38,390 nt of DNA from positions 1 to 38,390 of the IMG/VR virus record IMGVR_UViG_3300045999_005420. One strand, written 5' to 3'. The translations under genes and the position numbers were made by a program. Shown one piece after another: positions 29,397 to 36,861 of this stretch. This DNA is from a virus. The notes under the pieces are model-generated. The model did no database searches. It had not been told where the DNA came from and saw nothing but the letters and a program-made list of their open reading frames with translations. The stretch's first letter is position 1; each line of letters starts with the position of its first letter.

Positions 29397-30091
29397 CCCG
29401 GAAACCCGCCCATCTGGATGTTAGTGGCCCATCCATAGTAGTCGCCGCCCGTCGAATCGATGACAGTGTTTCCGCCATCCCGCGCCATGCGTTGCGTCTT
29501 CTCGCTTTGGTAAGTTCTAAAATCTTCGCTATAATCAAGCCCCTTGGACTTCAGGAAGCGCCAGCGAAGGCCAAGCGGAAAGAGCTTGTCATCAAGATAC
29601 GTCTCGTCCGTATCGGCCAGAAACTCAGCCTGCGGGACACCAGCCGCCGACTTGGCCCATTGCCGCGTGATGTATTCATAAGCAATCTGCTGGCCTGCAC
29701 CCGGCGTCGGCGTAACAAGGAACTGACCGTCACGCTCAATGAACGCCAGAAACACCCGATTGAGTTGAGGCTGCGCTTGGATAGCCTGCCATTCTTGCGG
29801 GGTAATCGGCCCGTAGATGTAGCGCATCGTCGTCCGGTTAAAGAACGAGTTAGCCACGAAATGATCGAGGTCAGACGGGATTGCGCTCGATTGAACCGCG
29901 CTTGCCACCGTATTGAACAGATGCTGCCTCCGCATGATTTGCCAATCATACGAACCCGCAAGCTCATCTCCCTCCTCATTGGCGAGAGCGTAAAGCTGCT
30001 GGACTTGCGTATCAGTCGAGTTGACCACTTCGGTTGGCACCGGAATGGAAAGCAGGCGACAGGCTCGCTGTACAATCTGCAAAAGGTTCAT
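29393..30091 (-). CDS. Head-tail adaptor, P22 gp4-like
   Basis: 232 aa. MNLLQIVQRACRLLSIPVPT then VNSTDTQVQQLYALANEEGD and ELAGSYDWQIMRRQHLFNT is the hallmark N-terminal helix pair of the podovirus tail accessory/adaptor proteins. In P22 the gp4 dodecamer closes the portal after packaging. The C-terminal FLKSKGLDYSEDFRTYQSEK is also typical. GTGA overlap with the following small gene. Confidence 0.75.
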   Translation of the reverse strand: MNLLQIVQRACRLLSIPVPTEVVNSTDTQVQQLYALANEEGDELAGSYDWQIMRRQHLFNTVASAVQSSAIPSDLDHFVANSFFNRTTMRYIYGPITPQEWQAIQAQPQLNRVFLAFIERDGQFLVTPTPGAGQQIAYEYITRQWAKSAAGVPQAEFLADTDETYLDDKLFPLGLRWRFLKSKGLDYSEDFRTYQSEKTQRMARDGGNTVIDSTGGDYYGWATNIQMGGFPG

Positions 30092-30094
30092 CGG

Positions 30095-30391
30095 TTAGAC
30101 CTTCGGAGGACGGCCCCGCTTTTTAAGCGGCGGCTCAGGTTCAGCAGGTGAAGCAACACCGCCGGGACCATCCACCCCGTCGTGATCAAATGCCTCAACG
30201 GGAGCGTTATTAAACGCTTCCTTGAGGTACATAGCATACTCAGCGCCATGCGTTTTCTTGTCGGCTTCGGTCGCAACTCGCGGACCGATCACCGACGACG
30301 AATCCGCCTGATAGCGGAACATCAGGAACTTGCCTTCCTTGAAGAAGGTCGCGCCCGGCTTATACATCACGTCTCGTTCAAGCCCGCTCAT
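30095..30391 (-). CDS. Hypothetical protein with AT-hook-like C-terminus (98 aa)
   Basis: ATGA start overlap at 30391. N-terminal MSGLERDVMYKPGATFFKEG KFLMFRYQ..., a helical middle and a Pro/Glu-rich tail that ends KKRGRPPKV, an exact AT-hook core (RGRP flanked by Lys). An AT-hook could bind the minor groove of packaged DNA. No family known. Confidence 0.55.
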   Translation of the reverse strand: MSGLERDVMYKPGATFFKEGKFLMFRYQADSSSVIGPRVATEADKKTHGAEYAMYLKEAFNNAPVEAFDHDGVDGPGGVASPAEPEPPLKKRGRPPKV

Positions 30392-30642
30392 TGACGTTTC
30401 CCTTCGTTAAAAATGGCGTTGACTGAGGCCGCAACCAAAGTTTGAACGACAGAGATTCGGTCCTCAACTGTTTCTACAGAGCGACCCTTGGCAGCCGGTT
30501 CAGCGGCTGCAAAAATCTCATACCCGGAATCCCGCACGGCCAAAAGGGCGGCGCGGGCCATTTGCATAGCGGGAAGCTCTGGCCCTTTATGGTCCAGCTC
30601 AGCGTTAGCAATCGCGCACGCCATCCTTTCCAACACAGTCAT
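30388..30642 (-). CDS. Small hypothetical protein (84 aa)
   Basis: ATG at 30642, ATGA overlaps at both ends. MTVLERMACAIANAELDHKG, then PELPAMQMARAALLAVRDSG, the helical style of the small ERM-A-A-I phage proteins also seen in operon 2. Unknown function; may be a head-associated helper by position. Confidence 0.5.
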   Translation of the reverse strand: MTVLERMACAIANAELDHKGPELPAMQMARAALLAVRDSGYEIFAAAEPAAKGRSVETVEDRISVVQTLVAASVNAIFNEGKRQ

Positions 30643-31160
30643 GCCACGGCCCTTTCTGCTTTGCTTTCAACCGCCAGCGCCAGCTTTTCTTCAAGCTCAC
30701 GGATACGCTGTTCCATCGCTTGCAGGGGCTTCTCCGCGTCGGTTTGCTCGATGAACCGTTGAGCCTTGGCACGGAGCGCGTTGCCGCCCATCGGGATAGC
30801 CTTGGCAAGTTGGCTGTCAGACAAGCCCGCAAGCTGTTCCACCGTGCGGATATGGACGCTGTTAAGCTCCATCACCTGACTACGGCCCACGCCCGCCCAT
30901 TCATCCAGCGGAGTGCCGCTTTCAGGGGCTTCCATGTTGGCCTTGAACGCAGCGTATTTGGTCGGCCAACGCTCGCGGTGTTCGTCCTTCACGCGCACAT
31001 CAACAATGTTCTTGTTGTCGCCCGGCACAATGAGTTCAACGTATTCCTCATCATTCCAGACCTCACGGCCTTCCTTGGCAGAGAGGAAGTTGTTTCGCAC
31101 GGCCTTGATGTGGAAACGCGGGATGACCCTATCCCGTCCGTCTGGCGCTACATAATCCAT
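30639..31160 (-). CDS. Hypothetical protein with helix-hairpin-helix and coiled coil (173 aa)
   Basis: N-terminal half beta-rich (RVIPRFHIKAVRNNFLSAKE, YVELIVPGDNKNIVDVRVKD). The middle WAGVGRSQVMELNSVHIRTV EQLAGLSDSQLAKAIPMGGN resembles a tandem helix-hairpin-helix (xxGVGxxxxxxLxxxxIxTxxxLAxL), and the end is a coiled coil (RIRELEEKLALAVESKAER). Such proteins are widespread in podovirus structural operons. Role unknown, likely DNA or head-associated. Confidence 0.6.
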   Translation of the reverse strand: MDYVAPDGRDRVIPRFHIKAVRNNFLSAKEGREVWNDEEYVELIVPGDNKNIVDVRVKDEHRERWPTKYAAFKANMEAPESGTPLDEWAGVGRSQVMELNSVHIRTVEQLAGLSDSQLAKAIPMGGNALRAKAQRFIEQTDAEKPLQAMEQRIRELEEKLALAVESKAERAVA

Positions 31161-31739
31161 CTATGTCCTCCGATACACAGTGTCATTTCCAATCCGCATC
31201 ACGCGAGAATAACCGGGCAGGTCGGCTTTGTGGCCAAGTCCCTTTTCTTCAAGCACTATGATAGGCGAAAACTTCTCGATTGTCGCTAGTGCGCCTTTGA
31301 TGGCGTCCGCCTCCGCACCTTCAATGTCCAGCCAGATCAAATCGCACTGATCGAGGCCAAGGCTATCAATGGTTCGCACGGCAACAGCCGAACCCGGAAG
31401 CGTCTTATGTGAACCGCAGTTGTCAGTGTCTATGCGGAGAATGCCGCACATTCCCGGCTCCGAACCAAGGGCGGCTTCAAAAACCATGACGTTTGGCACG
31501 TTCACGTTCCGCCTTAAGCAAAGCCAATTGTCTTCGTCCGGCTCAAACGTGATGACCCGATCAAACACCTTGGACAGCGCCAGCGGATACACCCCGACAT
31601 TGCCGCCAGCTTGAACGCAAACGCGCTTCTCTGCCACCAACGGCAGGACGGCTGGCATAGCAGCGGCGCACTCACTGACCACCACCGCACGGCACCGCAC
31701 GTCAAAATCAGGCCACCAAAGGCCGTCAATCTGTTTCAC
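31161..31739 (-). CDS. FkbM-family methyltransferase
   Basis: 192 aa; GTG at 31739. SAM-binding motif I is VQAGGNVGVYPL (42-53) with Asp-like E66 following VITFEPDEDN; the FkbM signature LIWLDIEGAEADAIKGAL (134-151) follows. The usual D-x-G-x-N-x-G has Gln/Ala in place of Asp/x (VQAGGN). It methylates an unknown O-linked or sugar substrate. Together with the glycosyltransferase two genes upstream it may modify a surface sugar or virion glycan. Confidence 0.82.
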   Translation of the reverse strand: MKQIDGLWWPDFDVRCRAVVVSECAAAMPAVLPLVAEKRVCVQAGGNVGVYPLALSKVFDRVITFEPDEDNWLCLRRNVNVPNVMVFEAALGSEPGMCGILRIDTDNCGSHKTLPGSAVAVRTIDSLGLDQCDLIWLDIEGAEADAIKGALATIEKFSPIIVLEEKGLGHKADLPGYSRVMRIGNDTVYRRT

Positions 31740-31909
31740 TTTGCGAAACCCCGCTCATCGTACAAATGCCGCTTTGCATCGACCGGCGCAAAGAAATCAG
31801 GCCGCTCCACGATCAGCAAGTCTGCGTCTGTCACGTCGTCGGGGAACCACGTCTTTCGCGCCCATGCGGCGCGGCGGTCGTTGTCGTTGCGCTTGTCGTA
31901 TTGGTTCAC
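31736..31909 (-). CDS. Small basic/acidic hypothetical protein (57 aa)
   Basis: GTG at 31909 follows GGAGG and shares GTGA with the upstream stop; its own stop shares GTGA with the FkbM start. MNQYDKRNDNDRRAAWARKT then WFPDDVTDADLLIVERPDFF. Very charged. Probably a translationally coupled partner of the sugar-modification group. Not recognised. Confidence 0.6.
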   Translation of the reverse strand: MNQYDKRNDNDRRAAWARKTWFPDDVTDADLLIVERPDFFAPVDAKRHLYDERGFAK

Positions 31910-33339
31910 GCTAACAACCTCCCCATTGCCGGAATCAGCCCCGACCCGTGGGCCACAATCTTCACGCCACGGTCCTTGAGGTATAGCACCTGCTGCTGAA
32001 ACTCCATTGCCTGCCGGATCATCCAGCGAGCGCAGGTGTATGTCTTGTCAGCCAGAACCACGTCCATCGTGGCTTCCCCGTCGTTGAGGCTCTGCGAGTA
32101 AGCGTGATGCTTGCCTTCCGCATACGAACTGTCAAAGCCGTAAAGGTGGATTTTCTTGTATCCCGACAGCCACGCCAGATTGATAGCGCGAAGGCCAACA
32201 GTGCCGCCACCTGGAACCAGAACGCACGGCTTTTGGTTAGGCCCTTCGTCAAACCACGGCTGAATAATGTCCATGAGTTCTTCACCGGAACCCATCGCGT
32301 TATGCCAAAGCACAACGTCATGCCCCGAAAGCGCATCAAACACGCACGGATGAACCTGCGAGGCGAGGAAATAGCGCACGGACATTGGCGCATCCTCCAC
32401 CATGTGTAAATTTTCTTCCCGCGCATCCAGCATGACGTGAGCGTCTGGCGTGACAGCCCGTTCCGTCAGATACCGCAGCGCATTGTTGACGCTGATAATC
32501 TTAGCGCCTCGCCTGCGATGGTCTTTAATGGCCTGCACACTGTCCGAAAGCGAGGGACCGCCTCCGACGATGACGCAAGCCTTGTCCTGATCCCCGAAGC
32601 CGGAGAACCACGGCAAGTCACGCTGCACGTTGGCCCGCACGTTGGCGTAGGCAAAGTCATGCGTGACGTTCATACCCTTTAGCTCTGGCATGGCCGTGTA
32701 GCCGCCAACACGCCACACACCGGGAACCCACCCGTCCGTCACCTCATGCGGCTTGGGCTGTCCATGAAAGATAACCGCCTTGGCCGTCTCAGGAGGCCAT
32801 GCGACCGCATCCCGATAGGACACAAACATATCAGCGGGGAACGTGTCCCACTTGCTGATTTGCGTGATCCACTCTTGATCCCCGCCGTTCACTTGGCCAG
32901 CGGGCAGCAGGCCTTGCAGCGTTTCGGATTCATACTCCATGAACTCCGGCTCAAACCACGTCCAGATTTCGTTATGTTCGCCATGACGCCACCGCATGAC
33001 GCTGCTGTTGTAGGTCGGCCAATGCCAGTCCTGAATGATGCCGTGGGGCAAGTCCTCAAGCCTGCCGGTCACGCATACGTCGAGGTCCATATATAGAACC
33101 TCATCGCCTAGCTCCCACGGCATCGCTTCTTCGCAGAACAGATAGACCTTTTGCCACCAGCCCGGCAGTTCATCACTATGCTCGATGGCCGTGATGCCGT
33201 CCGGCAGTTCATCCGGCTTGTCAGTCAGGCACCAATGCACCTGCGGTTCCGCTAAATGACGGGCTATGCCGTCATGCAGCTTCGTGACGTATTCAATCGG
33301 GTATTTGTCCCCGACGCGGACGCTAACAACGTTAATCAT
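31906..33339 (-). CDS. Fused glycosyltransferase and MptE/DUF115-like protein
   Basis: 477 aa. The N-terminal half (1-250) is GT-A-like, with VLYMDLDVCVTG (82-92) carrying the D-x-D motif that binds a nucleotide sugar, and GGDQEWITQISKWDTFPADM further on. The C-terminal half begins CVIVGGGPSL (256-264), then AKIISVNNALRYLTERAVTP DAHVMLDARE (to 308), and KKIHLYGFDSSY, which matches MptE-like/DUF115 (6-hydroxymethylpterin kinase-like, motility accessory factor) proteins. DUF115 proteins often act in glycan or sialic-type sugar transfer. It starts just after a strong terminator. Fusion of these two domains is the notable part. Confidence 0.75.
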   Translation of the reverse strand: MINVVSVRVGDKYPIEYVTKLHDGIARHLAEPQVHWCLTDKPDELPDGITAIEHSDELPGWWQKVYLFCEEAMPWELGDEVLYMDLDVCVTGRLEDLPHGIIQDWHWPTYNSSVMRWRHGEHNEIWTWFEPEFMEYESETLQGLLPAGQVNGGDQEWITQISKWDTFPADMFVSYRDAVAWPPETAKAVIFHGQPKPHEVTDGWVPGVWRVGGYTAMPELKGMNVTHDFAYANVRANVQRDLPWFSGFGDQDKACVIVGGGPSLSDSVQAIKDHRRRGAKIISVNNALRYLTERAVTPDAHVMLDAREENLHMVEDAPMSVRYFLASQVHPCVFDALSGHDVVLWHNAMGSGEELMDIIQPWFDEGPNQKPCVLVPGGGTVGLRAINLAWLSGYKKIHLYGFDSSYAEGKHHAYSQSLNDGEATMDVVLADKTYTCARWMIRQAMEFQQQVLYLKDRGVKIVAHGSGLIPAMGRLLA

Positions 33340-33350
33340 CGCTTTCCTCC

Positions 33351-33386
33351 AAAAGCAAAACGGCCCCCGACCGAAGCCGAGAGCCG
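33351..33386 (-). terminator. Leftward intrinsic terminator after the capsid/decoration genes
   Basis: On the minus strand an 11-bp stem (33376-33386 with 33361-33371, including several G-U pairs) encloses TTCG and is followed by TTTTGCTTTT (33360-33351). It is well formed and lies between the decoration gene and the glycosyltransferase fusion, so it should lower expression of the downstream late genes relative to capsid. Confidence 0.8.
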
Positions 33387-33432
33387 CTAAGCTATCACCT
33401 AACCCCAGTGGAGGCTAGGATCAGGGACAGAC

Positions 33433-33720
33433 CTAGAGGGCGGTGCGCTTGGCCCAGAAATACTGGCCCGAAGCAACGCCACCCGTCGTGTTGACGGTCC
33501 AGCCAGCCGAACCGGCATCCGACGACGCAGAGCCGCTGGTGCCAATCAGGATGGTCTGGGTCGAGGACAGAGCCTCCGAAGCCCGCACATACAGATGCGA
33601 GCGACCGTCGTTAGCGTTGATGCGCGTATTGAGCGCAAAGGCCGGGGTCGAAGCCTTGTCGTCAAGGTCAATCCCCAGAGTCGGAGTGGTCGAGAAGACC
33701 GTAGCAGCAGTCGATGCCAT
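33433..33720 (-). CDS. Small capsid decoration-like protein
   Basis: 95 aa; ATG at 33720 behind AAAGGAG. MASTAATVFSTTPTLGIDLD then SSTQTILIGTSGSASSDAGS and WTVNTTGGVASGQYFWAKRT. Compact, beta-rich, Thr/Ser/Ala-rich, no Cys, immediately after the major capsid gene. These features fit a head decoration or cement protein. A terminator follows, so capsid and decoration are the most strongly transcribed late genes. Confidence 0.65.
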   Translation of the reverse strand: MASTAATVFSTTPTLGIDLDDKASTPAFALNTRINANDGRSHLYVRASEALSSTQTILIGTSGSASSDAGSAGWTVNTTGGVASGQYFWAKRTAL

Positions 33721-33743
33721 GTTAGTGGCTCCTTTCTAGGGGG

Positions 33744-34718
33744 TTAGCCGGTCTGGAACAGAACGCCTTGAAGGAAGGCGTTGGAGAGCGTCATGTTGCC
33801 AGCCCAGACGATAGGCTTGACCATAGCGTCCTGGTTGATCGAACGCACTTCTTCCAGCGGAACCATGTTGCGGTCCTTGTGAGGACGCCAATGGATATAG
33901 CCGGTGTTGAGGAAGTACATATGGTTGGCCGGGCAAGCCCCGCCGTAACCGCCGTCAAACACCACGTCGGTTCCCTTGTACTTCAGCGAGACATAGCCCG
34001 CATCTGCTTCATTGGGATTGGTGACGCGCTGAATGTCCTGAAGCGACGACTCGTAAAAGCCGAAGTAGTTGTCGTCACACAGGATCAGGTCAGGCTTGTC
34101 CGTACCGCGCGAGCATTGGCGATACAGCGTGTTCATAAAGCGGGTGATGTTGGCAGCCGAAGCAGCCGAACCGCCGTCCGAGGTCGCTTGGAACTTCTGG
34201 TTTTGCCAGAACGTCCAAGTTGCCCGGTTGATGCCGCCGACAGTGCCAGTGGTGGGGTCATCCGCCACAAGCAGTTGCAGGCCACCGATTTGCTTGCCGC
34301 CCGACGCAGTACCGTTGGAGTAGAGGTCTTCGGCCACACCGTTCTGCATGGTTTTCTCGGCGTTTTTGATACGCGAGGCCAGCAGGTCGATGATTGCGTC
34401 AACGCCGGAGTTTTGCAGTTGTTCGAGACCGCTCATGGTCACGTTGACGGCAATCTGCTTCCAGTCAAACTCAGCAGCCGTGAACACGTCGCTAGGCGAG
34501 ATGTTCAGGACTTCGTAGCCCGAATAACGCTGATAAGTGACGTTCTCAGCGTATTCCAGCTCTTGCAGGATGGTGCGACCGCCAGACACCGGCTTGATGG
34601 TGCCGCGACGGTTCATACGCGACAGAATCGCGTTGTTGTTGGTGACGTTATCCGCCAGCTTGCCCGTGCGGTTACGCAGGGTAGTGGCGGCGATTTCCGA
34701 AAGATTCGGGGAGGTCAT
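33744..34718 (-). CDS. Major capsid protein
   Basis: 324 aa; AGGAGAA ribosome site. MTSPNLSEIAATTLRNRTGK, then GGRTILQELEYAENVTYQRY, VFTAAEFDWKQIAVNVTMSG and the C-terminal FQTG. Middle part SRIKNAEKTMQNGVAEDLYS then FYESSLQDIQRVTNPNEADA is the profile of HK97-fold coat proteins of podoviruses. It lies between scaffold and decoration genes. Length (324 aa) is modest for the class, and no cleavage domain is obvious. Confidence 0.88.
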   Translation of the reverse strand: MTSPNLSEIAATTLRNRTGKLADNVTNNNAILSRMNRRGTIKPVSGGRTILQELEYAENVTYQRYSGYEVLNISPSDVFTAAEFDWKQIAVNVTMSGLEQLQNSGVDAIIDLLASRIKNAEKTMQNGVAEDLYSNGTASGGKQIGGLQLLVADDPTTGTVGGINRATWTFWQNQKFQATSDGGSAASAANITRFMNTLYRQCSRGTDKPDLILCDDNYFGFYESSLQDIQRVTNPNEADAGYVSLKYKGTDVVFDGGYGGACPANHMYFLNTGYIHWRPHKDRNMVPLEEVRSINQDAMVKPIVWAGNMTLSNAFLQGVLFQTG

Positions 34719-34728
34719 TCATGTTCTC

Positions 34729-35751
34729 CTAGGCCGAACCGGCGACTTCTTGGAAAGCCGCGCGAATGTCGTCCTCAATTGAGCCGTTGGACTTGGGTAT
34801 CGGGGACTTGCCCGGTGACCCGGTGACACTTACAGCCGCCCTTCGCGCTTGCGCTGCCTTGTCCTGCGTGACGTTCGCCGGTGACGGTTGCGCGGTCTGC
34901 AACAGTGGGCGAATGTCTGGCCGCATCCAGCAAGCCATCTCGTAGGCTTCCTTCAGGTCCGACGCTTTGCCGTTATGCAAGAGGACCGCCATATCATCGC
35001 GGACGTTCTCAAAATACAGGTTGGCGGGATCGTTCTGGAAGGCCTCAATCTGACTGACGATTGGCGCGGTCTGCGCCGTCTGGACTTGGGATTGCAGGAC
35101 TTGGAGTTGCTGCTTGAGGGCCGCAATCTCTGGGTGGCTGTCTCGCGCGGGCTGGGCCTGGTATGGCTGTCCCTGCGGCTGGGCCAATCGGCTTAGATCG
35201 ACTTGATAGGACTTGGCCAGAAATTGAATGCCCTGCGCCGCGTCTTTCTCAAGAAGGTCTTGAGCCGCTAGAAGCGTCCGAATCGCTGTCGTCTCATCCA
35301 TCCCTTGCGCGGCCCAAATGGCTCTGCGTGGGGCGATAAGCTGTTCTAGCGGCTCGAAAGCCTTTTCTCTTTGCGACCGCTCACGAAAGCCTTTCTCAAC
35401 ATCCGTCTCCCGTTTCAGAATCTCTTTCTGAATGTCGGGGTCCAGCGTCGCAAACTTGGCCTTGCTAGCGGGCGTCCAGCTTGCCGGAGGACGGATGGAC
35501 TCTTGCGGAGTTTCCACCTTGAGCGGCTGGTCGGGAGTATCTTGCACCGTTTCAGGCTGTTTGGCAATAAACTTGCCGTCAGGACCGCGCTCGCGCCCGT
35601 CATTGGCCTTCTCGGTGTCGTCTTGGGGCGTTTCTGCCTCTGTGATGATTGCTTCCGGCGCAACCACCACTTCCTCAACGGGTGCAGGCTCAGGGGCGTT
35701 ACCGCTCACCTCTGCCATTGCCGCCCGGATGTCGTCTTCCATATCGCTCAT
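34729..35751 (-). CDS. Scaffolding protein
   Basis: 340 aa. Highly charged, helical, Gln/Glu-rich (KQQLQVLQSQVQTAQTAPIV), with no globular core and a basic C-terminus region. It is immediately upstream of the coat gene. A motif is repeated at its two ends: MEDDIRAAMAEV (residues 4-15) and EDDIRAAFQEV near the last 15 residues; a related DIKTAMDQV ends the preceding gene. Scaffold guides coat assembly and exits before DNA packaging. Confidence 0.82.
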   Translation of the reverse strand: MSDMEDDIRAAMAEVSGNAPEPAPVEEVVVAPEAIITEAETPQDDTEKANDGRERGPDGKFIAKQPETVQDTPDQPLKVETPQESIRPPASWTPASKAKFATLDPDIQKEILKRETDVEKGFRERSQREKAFEPLEQLIAPRRAIWAAQGMDETTAIRTLLAAQDLLEKDAAQGIQFLAKSYQVDLSRLAQPQGQPYQAQPARDSHPEIAALKQQLQVLQSQVQTAQTAPIVSQIEAFQNDPANLYFENVRDDMAVLLHNGKASDLKEAYEMACWMRPDIRPLLQTAQPSPANVTQDKAAQARRAAVSVTGSPGKSPIPKSNGSIEDDIRAAFQEVAGSA

Positions 35752-36077
35752 AGTCTGGCCTCCACCTGATCCATTGCCGTCTTGATGTCCTGCTTAAGTT
35801 CGCGGTCAGACAGCACAGGCCGCGCCTTTGGTTGAATCTTCTCTGACCCGACAATCTCGCAACCAGCGTCACGCACACCGCGCTCATAGGCAGAGCGGGA
35901 ATCGTACATCTGCCCGTTGGCGTGGTTTAGGATTGCATCCATGCCGTCTGCCCGAATGTACGGCATGGGCAAGTCAGAGCGGGCTTTGCGGAACTGCTCA
36001 AGACAAGTGCGCGGCCATGCGGCCACGTCGTGAATGTCGCCGCATGACTGACACTTGCGATAAGTCGCTCGGCTCAT
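35748..36077 (-). CDS. Zinc-finger-like small protein (109 aa)
   Basis: ATG at 36077; ATGA overlap with scaffold. The N-terminus has CQSCGDIHDVAAWPRTC (C-x2-C ... C), a probable zinc site. The C-terminus SDRELKQDIKTAMDQVEARL resembles the terminal motif of the scaffold. Perhaps a partner or regulator of scaffold; no family recognised. Confidence 0.6.
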   Translation of the reverse strand: MSRATYRKCQSCGDIHDVAAWPRTCLEQFRKARSDLPMPYIRADGMDAILNHANGQMYDSRSAYERGVRDAGCEIVGSEKIQPKARPVLSDRELKQDIKTAMDQVEARL

Positions 36078-36081
36078 TCAG

Positions 36082-36861
36082 TTACCGATTGTTCGGATTG
36101 AGAAGCATGGCAAACGCATCAACGTCCAGCGACCTCGCGTTCGACGATGTTGGAATGATGTGGAAACCCGGCAACAGCGACGTGCTGTCAATCGGCATAT
36201 TGCCCGCGACTTGGATTTCCGTTCCTCCGTTAACGGAAAAGCCCAGAACCGTTGCGCTCACGCGGCGCAGTTTGAGCGTAACCCAAGCATCAGCCGTTGC
36301 CGCAACGCCCGTGTCCGTGCGCGTCTCTACGTTAGTAACCCGGCCCACGCCAAACCAGTTCGTATCAGCCGTCAGCTTCTCAAAATACGCACCATTGATT
36401 GGCGGGCTAACGGTAAAGTCATTGGCCAGACCAATGCGAACGTCCACGTTGGCAACCGTGGTCGGCTTGCGAACCACCCAACTGATTTCATCCAACTGGT
36501 CAAATCGCATATTGACAGCAGTACCACCGCCACCCGGAAACGCCGACGCAATGGCGTTTGCAACTCCCGTTGACGTGCGACGGCAAATACCTGGGTGGTC
36601 TTCAGCAGCCGCCACCAGATTCCATGTGCCATTAGTGAAGCCCCATCCAAGCTCACCAATCTCGCCCGATTCAGTCGAAGCGAACAAGAACTCATCAAAA
36701 AACGCCGGAGCCGTGGAAAGGTCCGTTACCCCGCCAGCGCCCGAGATGTAGCGAGCCGCAGCCCGTCGCACGACTTCATTGAACGGAAGCCCAGACACGT
36801 CACCACCGAGATACATTGCAGCCGCCTCATAGAGCATTTCGTTAAGGGTTTGGTCAGTCAT
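36082..36861 (-). CDS. Virion fiber/lectin-like protein
   Basis: 259 aa; the ATG at 36861 shares a base with the portal stop (TGATG). A helical N-terminus (LNEMLYEAAAMYLGGDVSGL) leads to a beta-rich C-terminal domain (TNGTWNLVAAAEDHPGICRR, RIGLANDFTVSPPINGAYFE, FGVGRVTNVETRTDTGVAAT) that reads like a jelly-roll/lectin fold. Likely a head or tail fiber by position between portal and scaffold. No enzyme motif. Confidence 0.6.
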   Translation of the reverse strand: MTDQTLNEMLYEAAAMYLGGDVSGLPFNEVVRRAAARYISGAGGVTDLSTAPAFFDEFLFASTESGEIGELGWGFTNGTWNLVAAAEDHPGICRRTSTGVANAIASAFPGGGGTAVNMRFDQLDEISWVVRKPTTVANVDVRIGLANDFTVSPPINGAYFEKLTADTNWFGVGRVTNVETRTDTGVAATADAWVTLKLRRVSATVLGFSVNGGTEIQVAGNMPIDSTSLLPGFHIIPTSSNARSLDVDAFAMLLNPNNR

